Assembly: GCA_023396555.1 (NCBI GenBank)
Contig: JAEWWC010000235.1
Span: forward strand, 1 to 53,996
Length of the DNA: 53,996 nucleotides
Reading direction: 5' to 3'
From: Bacillota bacterium
Lineage (GTDB): Bacteria > Bacillota > Clostridia > Christensenellales > SZUA-584
Below the pieces are notes generated by a model that saw only the letters and a program-made list of their open reading frames with translations, was not told the origin of the DNA and did not search any database. Shown here one piece after another: positions 1 to 9,200 of the stretch (its first letter is position 1; each line of letters starts with the position of its first letter). A program made the position numbers and the translations under genes.

Positions 1-317
1 AAACGCCGATCGGCGAAGAAGAGGACAGCCACCTTGGTGACTTCATCCCGGACGACGATGCGCCAGCGCCCGCGGAAGCGGCGGCGTTCACGCTCCTGAA
101 GGAGCAGCTGATGGATGTGCTGGATACGCTGACCCCTCGCGAAGAGAAGGTGCTGCGGCTGCGCTTTGGGCTGGACGACGGGCGCGCACGCACGCTGGAG
201 GAAGTGGGTAAGGAGTTCATGGTGACGCGTGAGCGCATCCGCCAGATAGAGGCGAAGGCGCTGCGCAAGCTTCGGCATCCCAGCCGGAGCAAGAAGCTGC
301 GTGATTTCCTGGATTAA
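1..317 (+). CDS. rpoD: RNA polymerase primary sigma factor, C-terminal part
   Basis: Only the last ~105 codons are in the window; the frame is open from base 3 and the start lies upstream. The product directs RNA polymerase to housekeeping -35/-10 promoters. Visible are the end of region 3 and all of region 4: LTPREEKVLRLRFGL followed by the helix-turn-helix VTRERIRQIEAKALRKLRH, which contacts the -35 element, and the usual short tail ending KLRDFLD. A stem-loop terminator follows within 30 bases. The order rpoD-trmK-nif3-like is standard in Firmicutes. Identity is near certain; nothing can be said about the N-terminal half. Confidence 0.96.
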   Translation, partial: TPIGEEEDSHLGDFIPDDDAPAPAEAAAFTLLKEQLMDVLDTLTPREEKVLRLRFGLDDGRARTLEEVGKEFMVTRERIRQIEAKALRKLRHPSRSKKLRDFLD

Positions 318-342
318 GCCGGGAACGGTAAGAGATTTCGTG

Positions 343-377
343 AAGGCAGTCTTGTCATAACCGGGACTGCCTTTTTA
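343..377 (+). terminator. rho-independent terminator of rpoD
   Basis: A perfect 9-bp stem, AAGGCAGTC (343-351) with GACTGCCTT (365-373), has a 13-base loop and runs into a T tract at 372-376. It lies 26 bases after the rpoD stop and separates rpoD from trmK. Confidence 0.85.
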
Positions 378-410
378 AACGCTTGTGGCTGCGGGCATGG
401 GAATAAGACC

Positions 411-549
411 TTGGGGCGCTGCCCCAAGCCCCGCTAAAGGGACCCGTCCCTTTAGAATCCCACCGAGAATGCCTGTTTATGGCATTCTCGTGTGTCTTTG
501 GCTTCTTTTCTTCAAGAAAAGAGCGGGAGTATGAGGGCGGCGCCCTCAT
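411..549. repeat. cluster of five adjacent palindromes
   Basis: The 265-base gap between rpoD and trmK holds five inverted repeats in a row: 411-417/421-427 (TTGGGGC), 434-443/446-455 (CTAAAGGGAC), 464-473/481-490 (CGAGAATGCC), 505-512/514-521 (CTTTTCTT) and 531-538/542-549 (ATGAGGGC). Each arm pair is perfect with a short loop (1 to 7 bases). Only the rpoD hairpin upstream has a T tract, so these are not all terminators. They resemble the palindromic intergenic elements repeated in some gut Clostridia, but that is recollection. No second copy was noticed in this window. Confidence 0.75.
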
Positions 550-582
550 GGTCTTTCATATCGGTGATTATCAGGAGGAAAG

Positions 583-1266
583 ATGGAGCTGTCCGGCAGG
601 CTGAGAGCCATCGCGGAGATGGTGCCATACACAGAGACAGTGGCGGACATCGGCTGCGACCATGGCAAGCTAGCAGTTTGGCTGGTGCAGCAGGGGCGGG
701 CAAAACGGGTAGTCTGCGGCGACATCAGCATAAAATCGCTGGACAAAGCGCGGCGGCTGGCGGAAGCTAAAGGGTTGAGTGACCGCATTGCGGCACGGGC
801 GGGCAGCGGCCTTGGCATACTGGCCGCGGGCGAAGCGGATGCGGCGGTGATCGCCGGCATGGGCGGCGAACTGATCGTATCCATACTCAAGGCGGATATG
901 GACAAAGCGCCGGACACGTTGGTGCTGTCCTGCCACACGTCCACCGATGTATTGCGCAGCTGGCTGGTCGAGAACGGTTATTGCTTTGAGGATGAGGCGC
1001 TGGTGGAGGAGAAGGGGCACTTTTATCCCATCATGCGGCTGGTGCGAGGGCAAAGCCCCGCGCTGACCGTGGTGGAGCGCGAGTTCGGGCCGGTACTGCT
1101 GAAGAGCAAGCCGGAAGCGCTGCGGCGATTGGTCGAGAAGCGCATCCGGAAGGCAAAGGATATACGTGGCTTGCTGGAGCGTGCAGGCTCGCCGCGCAAA
1201 GCCGAACTGCTGACCGAGGCTGAGGATAAGCTGACGCAATACGAGGAGGTGTTAAGATGCCTGTGA
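583..1266 (+). CDS. trmK: tRNA (adenine(22)-N(1))-methyltransferase TrmK
   Basis: This 227-residue protein is a SAM-dependent methyltransferase of the TrmK (YqfN) family, which makes m1A22 in the D-arm of tRNAs such as tRNA-Ser. The SAM-binding motif I is VADIGCDHGKLAVWL (about residues 19-33), followed by the acidic end of strand 2 in VVCGDIS and the family motif AGMGGELI near residue 92. The C-terminal ~70 residues are charged and helical, as in the family, and the length is normal. SD AGGAGGA sits just before the ATG. The 3' end overlaps the nif3-like gene by 10 bases, so the two are translationally coupled, a pairing seen across Firmicutes. Confidence 0.93.
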   Translation: MELSGRLRAIAEMVPYTETVADIGCDHGKLAVWLVQQGRAKRVVCGDISIKSLDKARRLAEAKGLSDRIAARAGSGLGILAAGEADAAVIAGMGGELIVSILKADMDKAPDTLVLSCHTSTDVLRSWLVENGYCFEDEALVEEKGHFYPIMRLVRGQSPALTVVEREFGPVLLKSKPEALRRLVEKRIRKAKDIRGLLERAGSPRKAELLTEAEDKLTQYEEVLRCL

Positions 1267-2045
1267 CGATGGACGAATTTGTGCGACTGGTGGAAAAGAC
1301 TGCACCGTTGGAGTTGGCCTGCGGGTGGGACAACAGCGGCCCGTTGCTGCGCTGCGACGAGACGGTGAAGCGGGTACTGATCGCGCTGGACGCCACGATG
1401 GCGGTGGCGGATGAAGCGGTCGAGGGCGGTTTCGATATGATACTAGTGCACCACCCTACGTTATTCTCGTCAGTGAAGGCGCTGGACCACCGCAAACCGG
1501 CGGACTCCGTGGTCATGAAGCTGGTCCGCAACGGCATTTCGCTGTACGCCGCGCACACCACGTTCGACAAGGCGGCGGGCGGCATCAACGACATGCTGGC
1601 CAAAAAGCTGGGGCTGACAGACGTCCGCATCGCGCTGGGGCCGGACGACGGCCTGATGCGCGTGGGCGAGCTGGAGCAGCCGATGGACAAGGGGATGTTT
1701 CTGGCGCATGTGAAGCGCGCGTTGGATGCGGACGCAATCCATGCATCAGACTGTCAGGTAGGGCAGGTGCGTACCGTTGCGGTGCTGGGCGGCAGTGGAG
1801 GTGATTTCGTTGCGGCAGCCAAAGCTGCGGCCGCAGACGCGCTGGTGACGGGCGAAGCCAAGCACCATCATTTCATCGAAGCGGCGGCCTATGGCGTGTT
1901 GCTGATTGAGGCGGGGCACTTCGCCACCGAACATGGTTTCGTGGACGAGATATTTATGAGTTTACAATCAGGCCTTAATGAGGTACAATTACATTTAGAC
2001 CTCAAAAAGGCCGAGTACGAAAAAGCGCCGTATGAGATAGTATAG
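1257..2045 (+). CDS. Nif3-like dinuclear metal center protein (YqfO family)
   Basis: This 262-residue protein belongs to the NIF3 / GTP cyclohydrolase I type 2 homolog family, toroidal hexamers with a di-metal site whose cellular role is unsettled. Expected metal ligands are visible: HHPTLF (HH near residues 65-66), the Asp of TTFDKAAGGIND, and the C-terminal H and E in EAGHFATEHGF near residues 220-230. It matches the short form, lacking the PII-like insert of longer homologs such as B. subtilis YqfO. The ATG lies inside the end of trmK, after SD GAGGAGG. Older annotation as a GTP cyclohydrolase should not be trusted. Confidence 0.9.
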   Translation: MPVTMDEFVRLVEKTAPLELACGWDNSGPLLRCDETVKRVLIALDATMAVADEAVEGGFDMILVHHPTLFSSVKALDHRKPADSVVMKLVRNGISLYAAHTTFDKAAGGINDMLAKKLGLTDVRIALGPDDGLMRVGELEQPMDKGMFLAHVKRALDADAIHASDCQVGQVRTVAVLGGSGGDFVAAAKAAAADALVTGEAKHHHFIEAAAYGVLLIEAGHFATEHGFVDEIFMSLQSGLNEVQLHLDLKKAEYEKAPYEIV

Positions 2046-2069
2046 AATGAGCAGAGAGGATTGTTATAT

Positions 2070-2792
2070 TTGGATAAACTGGCGTTGCTTTATGAGTACC
2101 AGCAGGCGGATGTGCAGCTGGAGGCTTATGAGACACAACTGAAAAACACGCCCACAAGGAAACAGCTCATAAAGCTGCAGAACTACTTGAAAAAGCAGCA
2201 GGCTGTGCTGCGGGAAATGGAGAACCGCACGCTCGTGGAGCAGAACGCGCTTCTCGAAATTGACGCGCAGTACGACAGAATGATGGAGCTTTTGAACAAA
2301 AAGCATAAAGATATCGGGCAGTACGAGGAGATGGGGCTCGATGAAATGGACTATAACGTCGTGAAAGACCTGGTCCACGAGTACGAGACGACTTATGAAA
2401 ACATCGTCAAGCAGAAGCGTCGCGCTGTTGTGGTGCAGTCTAAAGCTGAGGAAACGGCTGCGCGTTTGAAGACGATTTTGACGCATGTCAGCCAAGCGCA
2501 AAAGGACTTTGCCGAGCTGAAAAAGCAGCATGAGGATGAACTGCGGGCGGGCGCGGAAGAGCTGGACCGCCTCCGCAAAGCTGCCGAGTCGGCCGCTTCC
2601 AAGGTGGAGCCTGCGCTGCTTGCGCGGTATAACCGCATCAAGCAAAACCGCCCGATGCCGGTCACGATGCTCAGAGACGGTCGATGCATGGGCTGCAACA
2701 TGGAATTGCCCTCGCGTGACCTTGCTAAACTTAAAAAATCGGACGTTATCGTCGAATGCGAGAATTGCGGCCGCATACTTTATCTGATATAA
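2070..2792 (+). CDS. zinc ribbon domain protein with N-terminal coiled coil (COG1579 type)
   Basis: The 240-residue product has a long N-terminal coiled coil (residues ~5-180, rich in K, E, Q and L) and a C-terminal C4 zinc ribbon: GRCMGCNMELP, then VECENCGRILY, giving two CxxC pairs. This layout is that of the COG1579 family, of unproven function; a nucleic-acid or tRNA-linked role is often guessed. Two in-frame TTG codons could start it. The one at 2061 touches the SD (GAGAGGA, 2054-2060), so the TTG at 2070, nine bases on, is chosen. The gene is 24 bases after the nif3-like stop. Its last codons contain the likely rnpB promoter. Confidence 0.85.
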   Translation: MDKLALLYEYQQADVQLEAYETQLKNTPTRKQLIKLQNYLKKQQAVLREMENRTLVEQNALLEIDAQYDRMMELLNKKHKDIGQYEEMGLDEMDYNVVKDLVHEYETTYENIVKQKRRAVVVQSKAEETAARLKTILTHVSQAQKDFAELKKQHEDELRAGAEELDRLRKAAESAASKVEPALLARYNRIKQNRPMPVTMLRDGRCMGCNMELPSRDLAKLKKSDVIVECENCGRILYLI

Positions 2793-2793
2793 T
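2765..2793 (+). promoter_or_regulatory. rnpB promoter inside the 3' end of the zinc-ribbon gene
   Basis: A perfect -10 TATAAT (2788-2793) overlaps the stop region of the upstream gene. A partial -35, TTGCGG (2765-2770), stands exactly 17 bases upstream. The predicted start near 2800 coincides with the 5' end of the RNase P RNA. Confidence 0.65.
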
Positions 2794-2800
2794 CAGTTTT

Positions 2801-3137
2801 TGAGCAAGCCGAGCGGCCGCGTCATTTTTTGACGAGGAAAGTCCGAGCTCCGCAGGGCAGGACGCCGGGTAACTCCCGGTGGAGGCGACTCTAAGGATAG
2901 TGCAACAGAGATATACCGCCCGGCATATGATGCCGAGCAAGGGTGGAAAGGTGAGGTAAGAGCTCACCAGAGCCATGGCGACTTGGCTGCTATGTAAACC
3001 CCGTCCGGTGCAAGATTGATAGCGGGCATTATGCGGCGGCCCGCCGCGCCCCATGTAATCGCTGGAGCCTGCTGGCAACTGCAGGCGTAGATAGATGGCC
3101 GTTTAAGACAGAACTCGGCTTACAGGCTTGTCTCAAA
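2801..3137 (+). ncRNA. rnpB: RNase P RNA (bacterial class A type)
   Basis: This is the catalytic RNA of RNase P, which cleaves the 5' leader from pre-tRNAs together with RnpA. Universal core elements are visible in order: GAGGAAAGTCCG (2834-2845), CAGGGCAGGACGCC after it, an ATATACCGCC segment near 2911, AAGGGTGGAAAGGTGAGGTAA further on, and ACAGAACTCGGCTTACA (3109-3125) near the 3' end. The 5' GAGCAAGCC can pair with GGCTTGTCTC at the 3' end to form P1. The length of ~335 and the architecture fit type A rather than the B. subtilis type B, as in most Clostridia. The exact ends are estimated from the P1 stem. Confidence 0.93.
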
Positions 3138-3151
3138 ACTTTAACAATTAG

Positions 3152-3184
3152 GAAGCTTTCGGAGAGTCCGAAGGCTTCTTTTTT
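3152..3184 (+). terminator. rho-independent terminator of rnpB
   Basis: A 12-base stem, GAAGCTTTCGGA (3152-3163) with TCCGAAGGCTTC (3167-3178) containing one mismatch, has a GAG loop and is followed by a T tract to 3184. It lies directly after the RNase P RNA. Confidence 0.88.
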
Positions 3185-3246
3185 GTATTGATCTTTCCGA
3201 CGCGGCGAATAATAGGTTTATCACATCATCTGCGACGGAGGGGTTC

Positions 3247-6200
3247 ATGCAGAAAAAAAACGGCATTACCGTATCGGACGACCTGACGCTTTCGTGGCAG
3301 GAGCTTCTGGAATACGTCCGGCAGCTTTCGCTCTCAGGCAAGGTCGCCGTCAGGAAAACGGACAGCCGTCACTTTGGGCTGGGTGAAGAACGCCGTCGTA
3401 TTGAGGCCGCATTTTCGGCAGCACGCGAGCGCAAGCATGCGGGAGAGGATCTGCCGCCGCTGGCCGAATGGTTCTATGATAACCGTTTTCTGTTCATCGA
3501 GCAGGCCCGACAGATCGAGCTGGACAAGCACTTATACCGTCTGCCGCACATGCTGGGCGGCCGTTACGCCCACATCCCCCGCTGCATGATGCTGGCTGCT
3601 GTGTTGCTGCGGCACAGCGCGTATCGCATATCGCCTGAACACATACAGGAATTCCTCGAAGCGTTCCAGCAGGACACGGGACTGGACTCCGGCGAGCTGT
3701 GGGCGTTTGTGGACATGCTCAAAATCTCACTGTTGCGTGCGGTGTCCACGCTGGCGCGGCAGTGCGCAACAATACTGAAGCTGTGGCAGCTGGCGGACCG
3801 TTTCTGCGAGCGGGTGACGGCTGATGCCGGCGCCCTGGACGCTTTGCTGGCGGAACACAAGAGCTATCTGACCAATGCCGTGTTCGTGGAGCGCGTGATG
3901 GTGCTGCTACGCGAAAATCCGCAGCATGCTGCGGTGGCGGAGCGGCTCAATATCCGTCTTTCCGTACGGGATCTGACGGTGGAGCGTTTGGTCAAGCAGG
4001 CGCATGCGGTACAGGCCAAAAGCATACTTTATATATCCAACGCTATCGCGTCGCTGCGCACGCTGGCAAAGGTCAACTTTGAACCCATATTCGAGAGCGT
4101 ATCGTTGGTACACCGGCATCTTTGCGCCGATGCGGGCTACGCGGGCATGGACTACGACTCGCGCGAGTATTACCGCCGCGGCGTCACCGCCATCGCGCAG
4201 TGGATGGAGGCATCCGAACCTGCCGTCGCTCGGGCTGCAGTGGATCTGGCCGTAAGGAATGGCGTCCATGTGGGCGCATTTATCGTGGGGGAAAGGCGGG
4301 AAGAATTGATGCGAGTGCTGGGCGGCATTCCGGCACGCGCGCGGTTTGCCGCCTTTGTGCGCCGGCACATGATGCTGCTGTACGTGGGGGGCGCGATCGT
4401 GTCCACGATGGTGAGCGCAGGCCTGCTGAGCATACCGCTGTTTCTGCACCATCCGCCCATATATGGCATACTTGGCTTTATCATCAGCCTGATACCTATT
4501 TACACCGTGGCGATCACCATCAGCAACCGCCTGATGACGATCATGATAAAACCTGCTTTTCTGCCCAAAATGGCGCTGAAGGAGGGGCTGACGGAGGAGT
4601 GCGCCACCATGGTCGTAATCCCCGCGCTGGTGACCGGGCTGGAAGACGGCGCGGAACTGATGGAGAAGATGGAGGTCTATTACGCGGCCAACCAGCAGCC
4701 GCATCTGTACCTAACGCTGCTTTCCGACTTCAAGGAGGATAAAAACGAAATCGCCGCATACGATGAGAACATCATCGAGAAGATGGGGGAGATGACGGCA
4801 GCGCTTAACCAGAAATACGGACGCACTATATTTTTCTATTCGCAACGAAAGCGGACGCGCATTGTGGAAAACGGGCGGTTCGGGGGCTATGAGCGCAAGC
4901 GCGGGGCACTGATGGATTTTTGTTCGCTGCTGACAGGCGAATCAGATGCATTTGTGCACGTAACGCAAGGACTGCCATCGGATATCAAATACATCATTAC
5001 ACTGGACGCGGATACTGCGCTCTCGCGGGACGCGGTGCTGCGGCTGGTGGGCGCAATGGAACACCCGCTGCACAAGCCGGAGGTGGACGAGCGGACGAAT
5101 ACTGTGCAGCGGGGTTTCGGCATTATGCAGCCGCGCATCGGCGTGGACGTGGTGCATTCCGCCAAATCGCGCCTGTCATTCGTCTTTTCGGGAAAGGGCG
5201 GGCTGGATACGTATGCCAGCGCCGCATCCGATGTTTATCAGGATGGCTTCGGAACCGGCATATTCACCGGCAAGGGCATATTCAACCTGTCGGTATACAT
5301 GCAGGTGCTTAAGAACGCATTTCCGGACAACGCCATACTGAGCCATGATCTGTTGGAAGGAAGCTATATGCGCTGCTCGCTGATTTCCGACGTGGTGCTG
5401 ATGGACGGCTGCCCGTCACGATACATCGCGTGGGCGGAGCGGCAGCATCGATGGACGCGCGGCGACTGGCAGCTGCTGCCGTGGCTGGGGCGGCACGTGC
5501 GTACGAAGGACGGGCGCGTAAAAAATCCGCTGTCCGGACTCGCAAAATACCAGATATTTGACAACCTGCGGCGCAGTCTGGCAATGCCGTTGTCGTTCAT
5601 TGTTATTCTGCTGTCTCAGACGGCGTTTTACAGTTCAGCGTTTTTTTGGTTCATCAGCGGCATATTGCCGCTGTTCATTGACGCCATATTGGATTTCGTA
5701 TCCAGAATGTTGATGCTGCTGCGAAACACCGGCAAAGGGACAACATTCAAGGACATATGGTACGAAACGAGGACGCTGTTTGAGTTGTCGTTCTACCGCT
5801 TCGCGTTCCTGCCATATGAGACATACCGCACGCTGGACGCCATTGTACGCACGCTGGTGCGCGTTTGCATCACACACAAGCGCATGCTCCAGTGGGTGAC
5901 GGCGGCGGAAGGGGAGAAAAGCGCCCGGGAAGGCGCTGTATATCACTGGCGCAAGATGGCGGCTGCGCCTATATTGGCAGTGGTGCTGTATGTGCTGTCT
6001 GTGGTGACCACCCACAGCTTCTCCATCGTAGCATTTGCCGTGTTCGCAGTCTGGTTTTTCGCGGCCAGTATCGCGCACACCATCAGCCGCCCCAGACGTG
6101 AGAAGCATCACGAGTTGGACGTCCGTGAGCGGCGGTATCTGGAGGATATCGCGCTGAAGACATGGCGCTTCTTTGAACAGTTCTCCGAGGAGGGCGAATA

Positions 6201-9200
6201 CTACTGGACACCGGACAATTTCCAGCAGAGTCCAAACAAGGGCGTGGCAAAACGCACATCTCCCACCAATGTCGCGTATTCAATGGCGGCTACCGTATGT
6301 GCCTATGATCTGGGTTTTATGACGAGTGCAGCTGCTGTCAGGCGGCTCAGCCGGTGTATTGAAGGTATCGAAAAAGCGGAAAAGTGGAAGGGACACCTCT
6401 ACAACTGGTATGATATCACCACTCTAGAGGCACTGGAACCGAGATACGTATCTTCGGTGGATAGCGGAAATCTGGCCTGTTATCTCATCGTAGTGAACGA
6501 AGCTGTAAACGACATGCTTACAAGCCCGTTCGCGGCAAGGCTGGATCAGGGGCTGGCGGTGATATCGCGGGAAGCGCAGCAGGAGACGTCATCGGTCATC
6601 AATGACGATGTGTTCAACGCAGTCAGTTCTTTGGATCTGATTGAAGGCACGGCCGGCAGCCCGCTGACTTTCTATGCGGATCAGGCAAAGTCGTTTCTCG
6701 ACAGGTATGCCCAGTGGGTATGCGTATTGGCGGCGTTTCCGCCTGGCCAGCTTGCGCTGTATGCCGACGAGAACCAGGCGCTTCGGGAAAAGCTGCGACA
6801 TATCGGTGTGAAGGGATACGTGGATGCCTTCCACGGGCTGCTCGATATATTGTCCGGAGTGATCCAGAAGGCGTCGGTGCGGGGAGATAACGAGGTGCTG
6901 GGATGGGTGCGGCGCATGGAGACAGCGCTGGGTGAGAGCTATGTGGCCTGCCGCCGTCTGGTGCTGCGTGCAGACCGGCTGCAGCGGCGCATTGCTGAGC
7001 TGCTGGCAGCGATGGATTTCGCTGAGCTATACGACGCGGATACAGGGCTGTTCTCCATTGGTTATTCCATGCGTCAGCAGGAGCTTAGCAACTCTCATTA
7101 CGACCTGTTGGCGTCTGAAGCGCGGCAGACCAGTTTCATCGCTATCGCCAAAGGCGATGTTCCTGAGAAGCACTGGTTCCGGCTGGGGCGTCCGCTCGCA
7201 GTTGCCGGCGAAAGCCGTGTGCTGCTCTCGTGGGGCGGCACGATGTTTGAGTACATGATGCCGCTACTGATTATGAAGAGTTACGAGTATACACTGCTGG
7301 GAGAAACCTACCGGTCGGTGGTGGAAATGCAGACTGCCTACGCGGAACAGCGGCGGCTGCCTTGGGGCATATCCGAGTCTGGCTACTACGCCTTTGATCT
7401 GCAAATGAATTATCAATACAAAGCGTTCGGCGTACCGGGACTGGGCATGAAATCCGGACTGGTCCGGGAAACGGTTATTGCTCCGTATGCCACCTGCCTC
7501 GCGCTGCAAGTGAAGCCCCGTGCTGCGATCAACAACCTCATACGGCTGGAAAAGATGGGCGCTTACGGTCGCTACGGCTTCTTTGAGGCAGTCGACTATA
7601 CACAGTCACGGCTGCACAATGGCAAGAAGAAACGCATCGTCAGAAGCTATATGGCGCATCATCAGGGCATGATACTCGCATCCATACTCAATGCGCTGAC
7701 GAATGGGCGGCTGCAGGAACTGTTCCATCGCAACACCAGCGTAAAAGCCACCGAGCTGCTGCTCAAGGAAAAGGTACCTCCGCGCAGCGTGACGATGGAC
7801 TTCGCCGAAAAACCGCCGGAAAAGCAGGCATTCGCGGAGGAAATTCACGCGGTGCGCAGCTACACGTCACTAACGCAGTATCCGGAGGCACACTTTCTGT
7901 CCAATAACAGCTACACCGTGATGCTGACGCAGTACGGTACGGGGTATTCGTCGTTCCACGGCAACATGATCAGCCGCTGGGAGAGCGACGTGCTGCGGCG
8001 CGCGCCCGGCATCCATATATACATCAAGGATACGGACACGGGTGCGGTCTGGTCCGCGGCATTTCTGCCCACCTGCTTGCTGGCCGACGGTGAGCGCGTG
8101 AACTTTGAGCCGCATAAGGCCACTTTTTTCCGAGAGGTGGGCAATATCGAGACGACACTGGAGGTATGCGTATCGCCCGAATGCAACATGGAGATCAGAA
8201 ACCTCGGTATCCGCAATAACGGCGAAAAAACCGCAAAACTGGCTGTGACCTGTGCGTTTTCGCCCGCGCTGTGCACCGAACGGGACTTCGAGGCGCACCC
8301 AGCCTTTGCTGAACTGTTTGTGGAGACGCACGCACACCCAGACAAGGCAATGGTAACTGCTGCCCGCCGGGGCAGAACGCTGTGCTGCGCCATCAAGGCG
8401 CTGTCCGACGGACCCATGGAGTTGATGACGGATCGCGCGTACATATTTGGGCGGCGCAACGTGTTCGGCCCGCCCGCGTGTCTGTCGTCACCCGAATCCG
8501 AGAGGGATGTGGCGCGCGCTGCGGGCATCCGGTGCGGGGTGACGGTGGAGAAGGGGCAGAGTACCGAGGTGTCCTTCCTCATCGCCGCGGGGGACGGACT
8601 GGAATCCGTGGGAGGCTGCCTCTCCGGCATGTCCGGCGCGGAGGATGTACGCCGCGTGTTCCATCTGGCATGGACGCATGCGCAGGTGGAGATGCGTTAC
8701 CTCAAGCTGGAGGGTGCGCAGGCCAACCTGTTCCAACGCATCGCATCGCGCACTGTGATACGCATCCCCACCGTTTGCGGGGCGGCGGGAGAACCGAAAG
8801 GCCGGGAGACGCTGTGGAAGTTCGGACTGTCCGGCGATTTGCCCATCATATACATGCGCGCCCGCGGCGACGACAGCATGGCGGGCATCAAGATTATCGC
8901 GAAGGCGCAGGAGTTCCTGAGCCTTAAAGGTCTGCCGGGGGACCTCGTGGTCGTCTACGAAGGCGGGGATGCGTACCTGTGCCCGATACGGGACAAGCTG
9001 AACGAGCTGGCGCAGTCGGCGTCCGGCCGGCCGTACAACCGCATCACGGCGCTGTCCGTCGAACACATCAGCGATGACGACAACGCCACGCTGATGGCCG
9101 CGGCCTGTCTGGTGCTGGACGGCAGCGCGCCGCTGGAACCGCAACTCAAGGTTCCGGTTGTACAGCGGGCCTACGCCGTATTCGAGCGCAGCGCGGCGGT

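Noticed and set aside
1257..2045. GTP cyclohydrolase I annotation for the Nif3-like gene
   Set aside because: The family name is historical; the sequence shows Nif3 metal-site motifs, not the GTP cyclohydrolase I active site.
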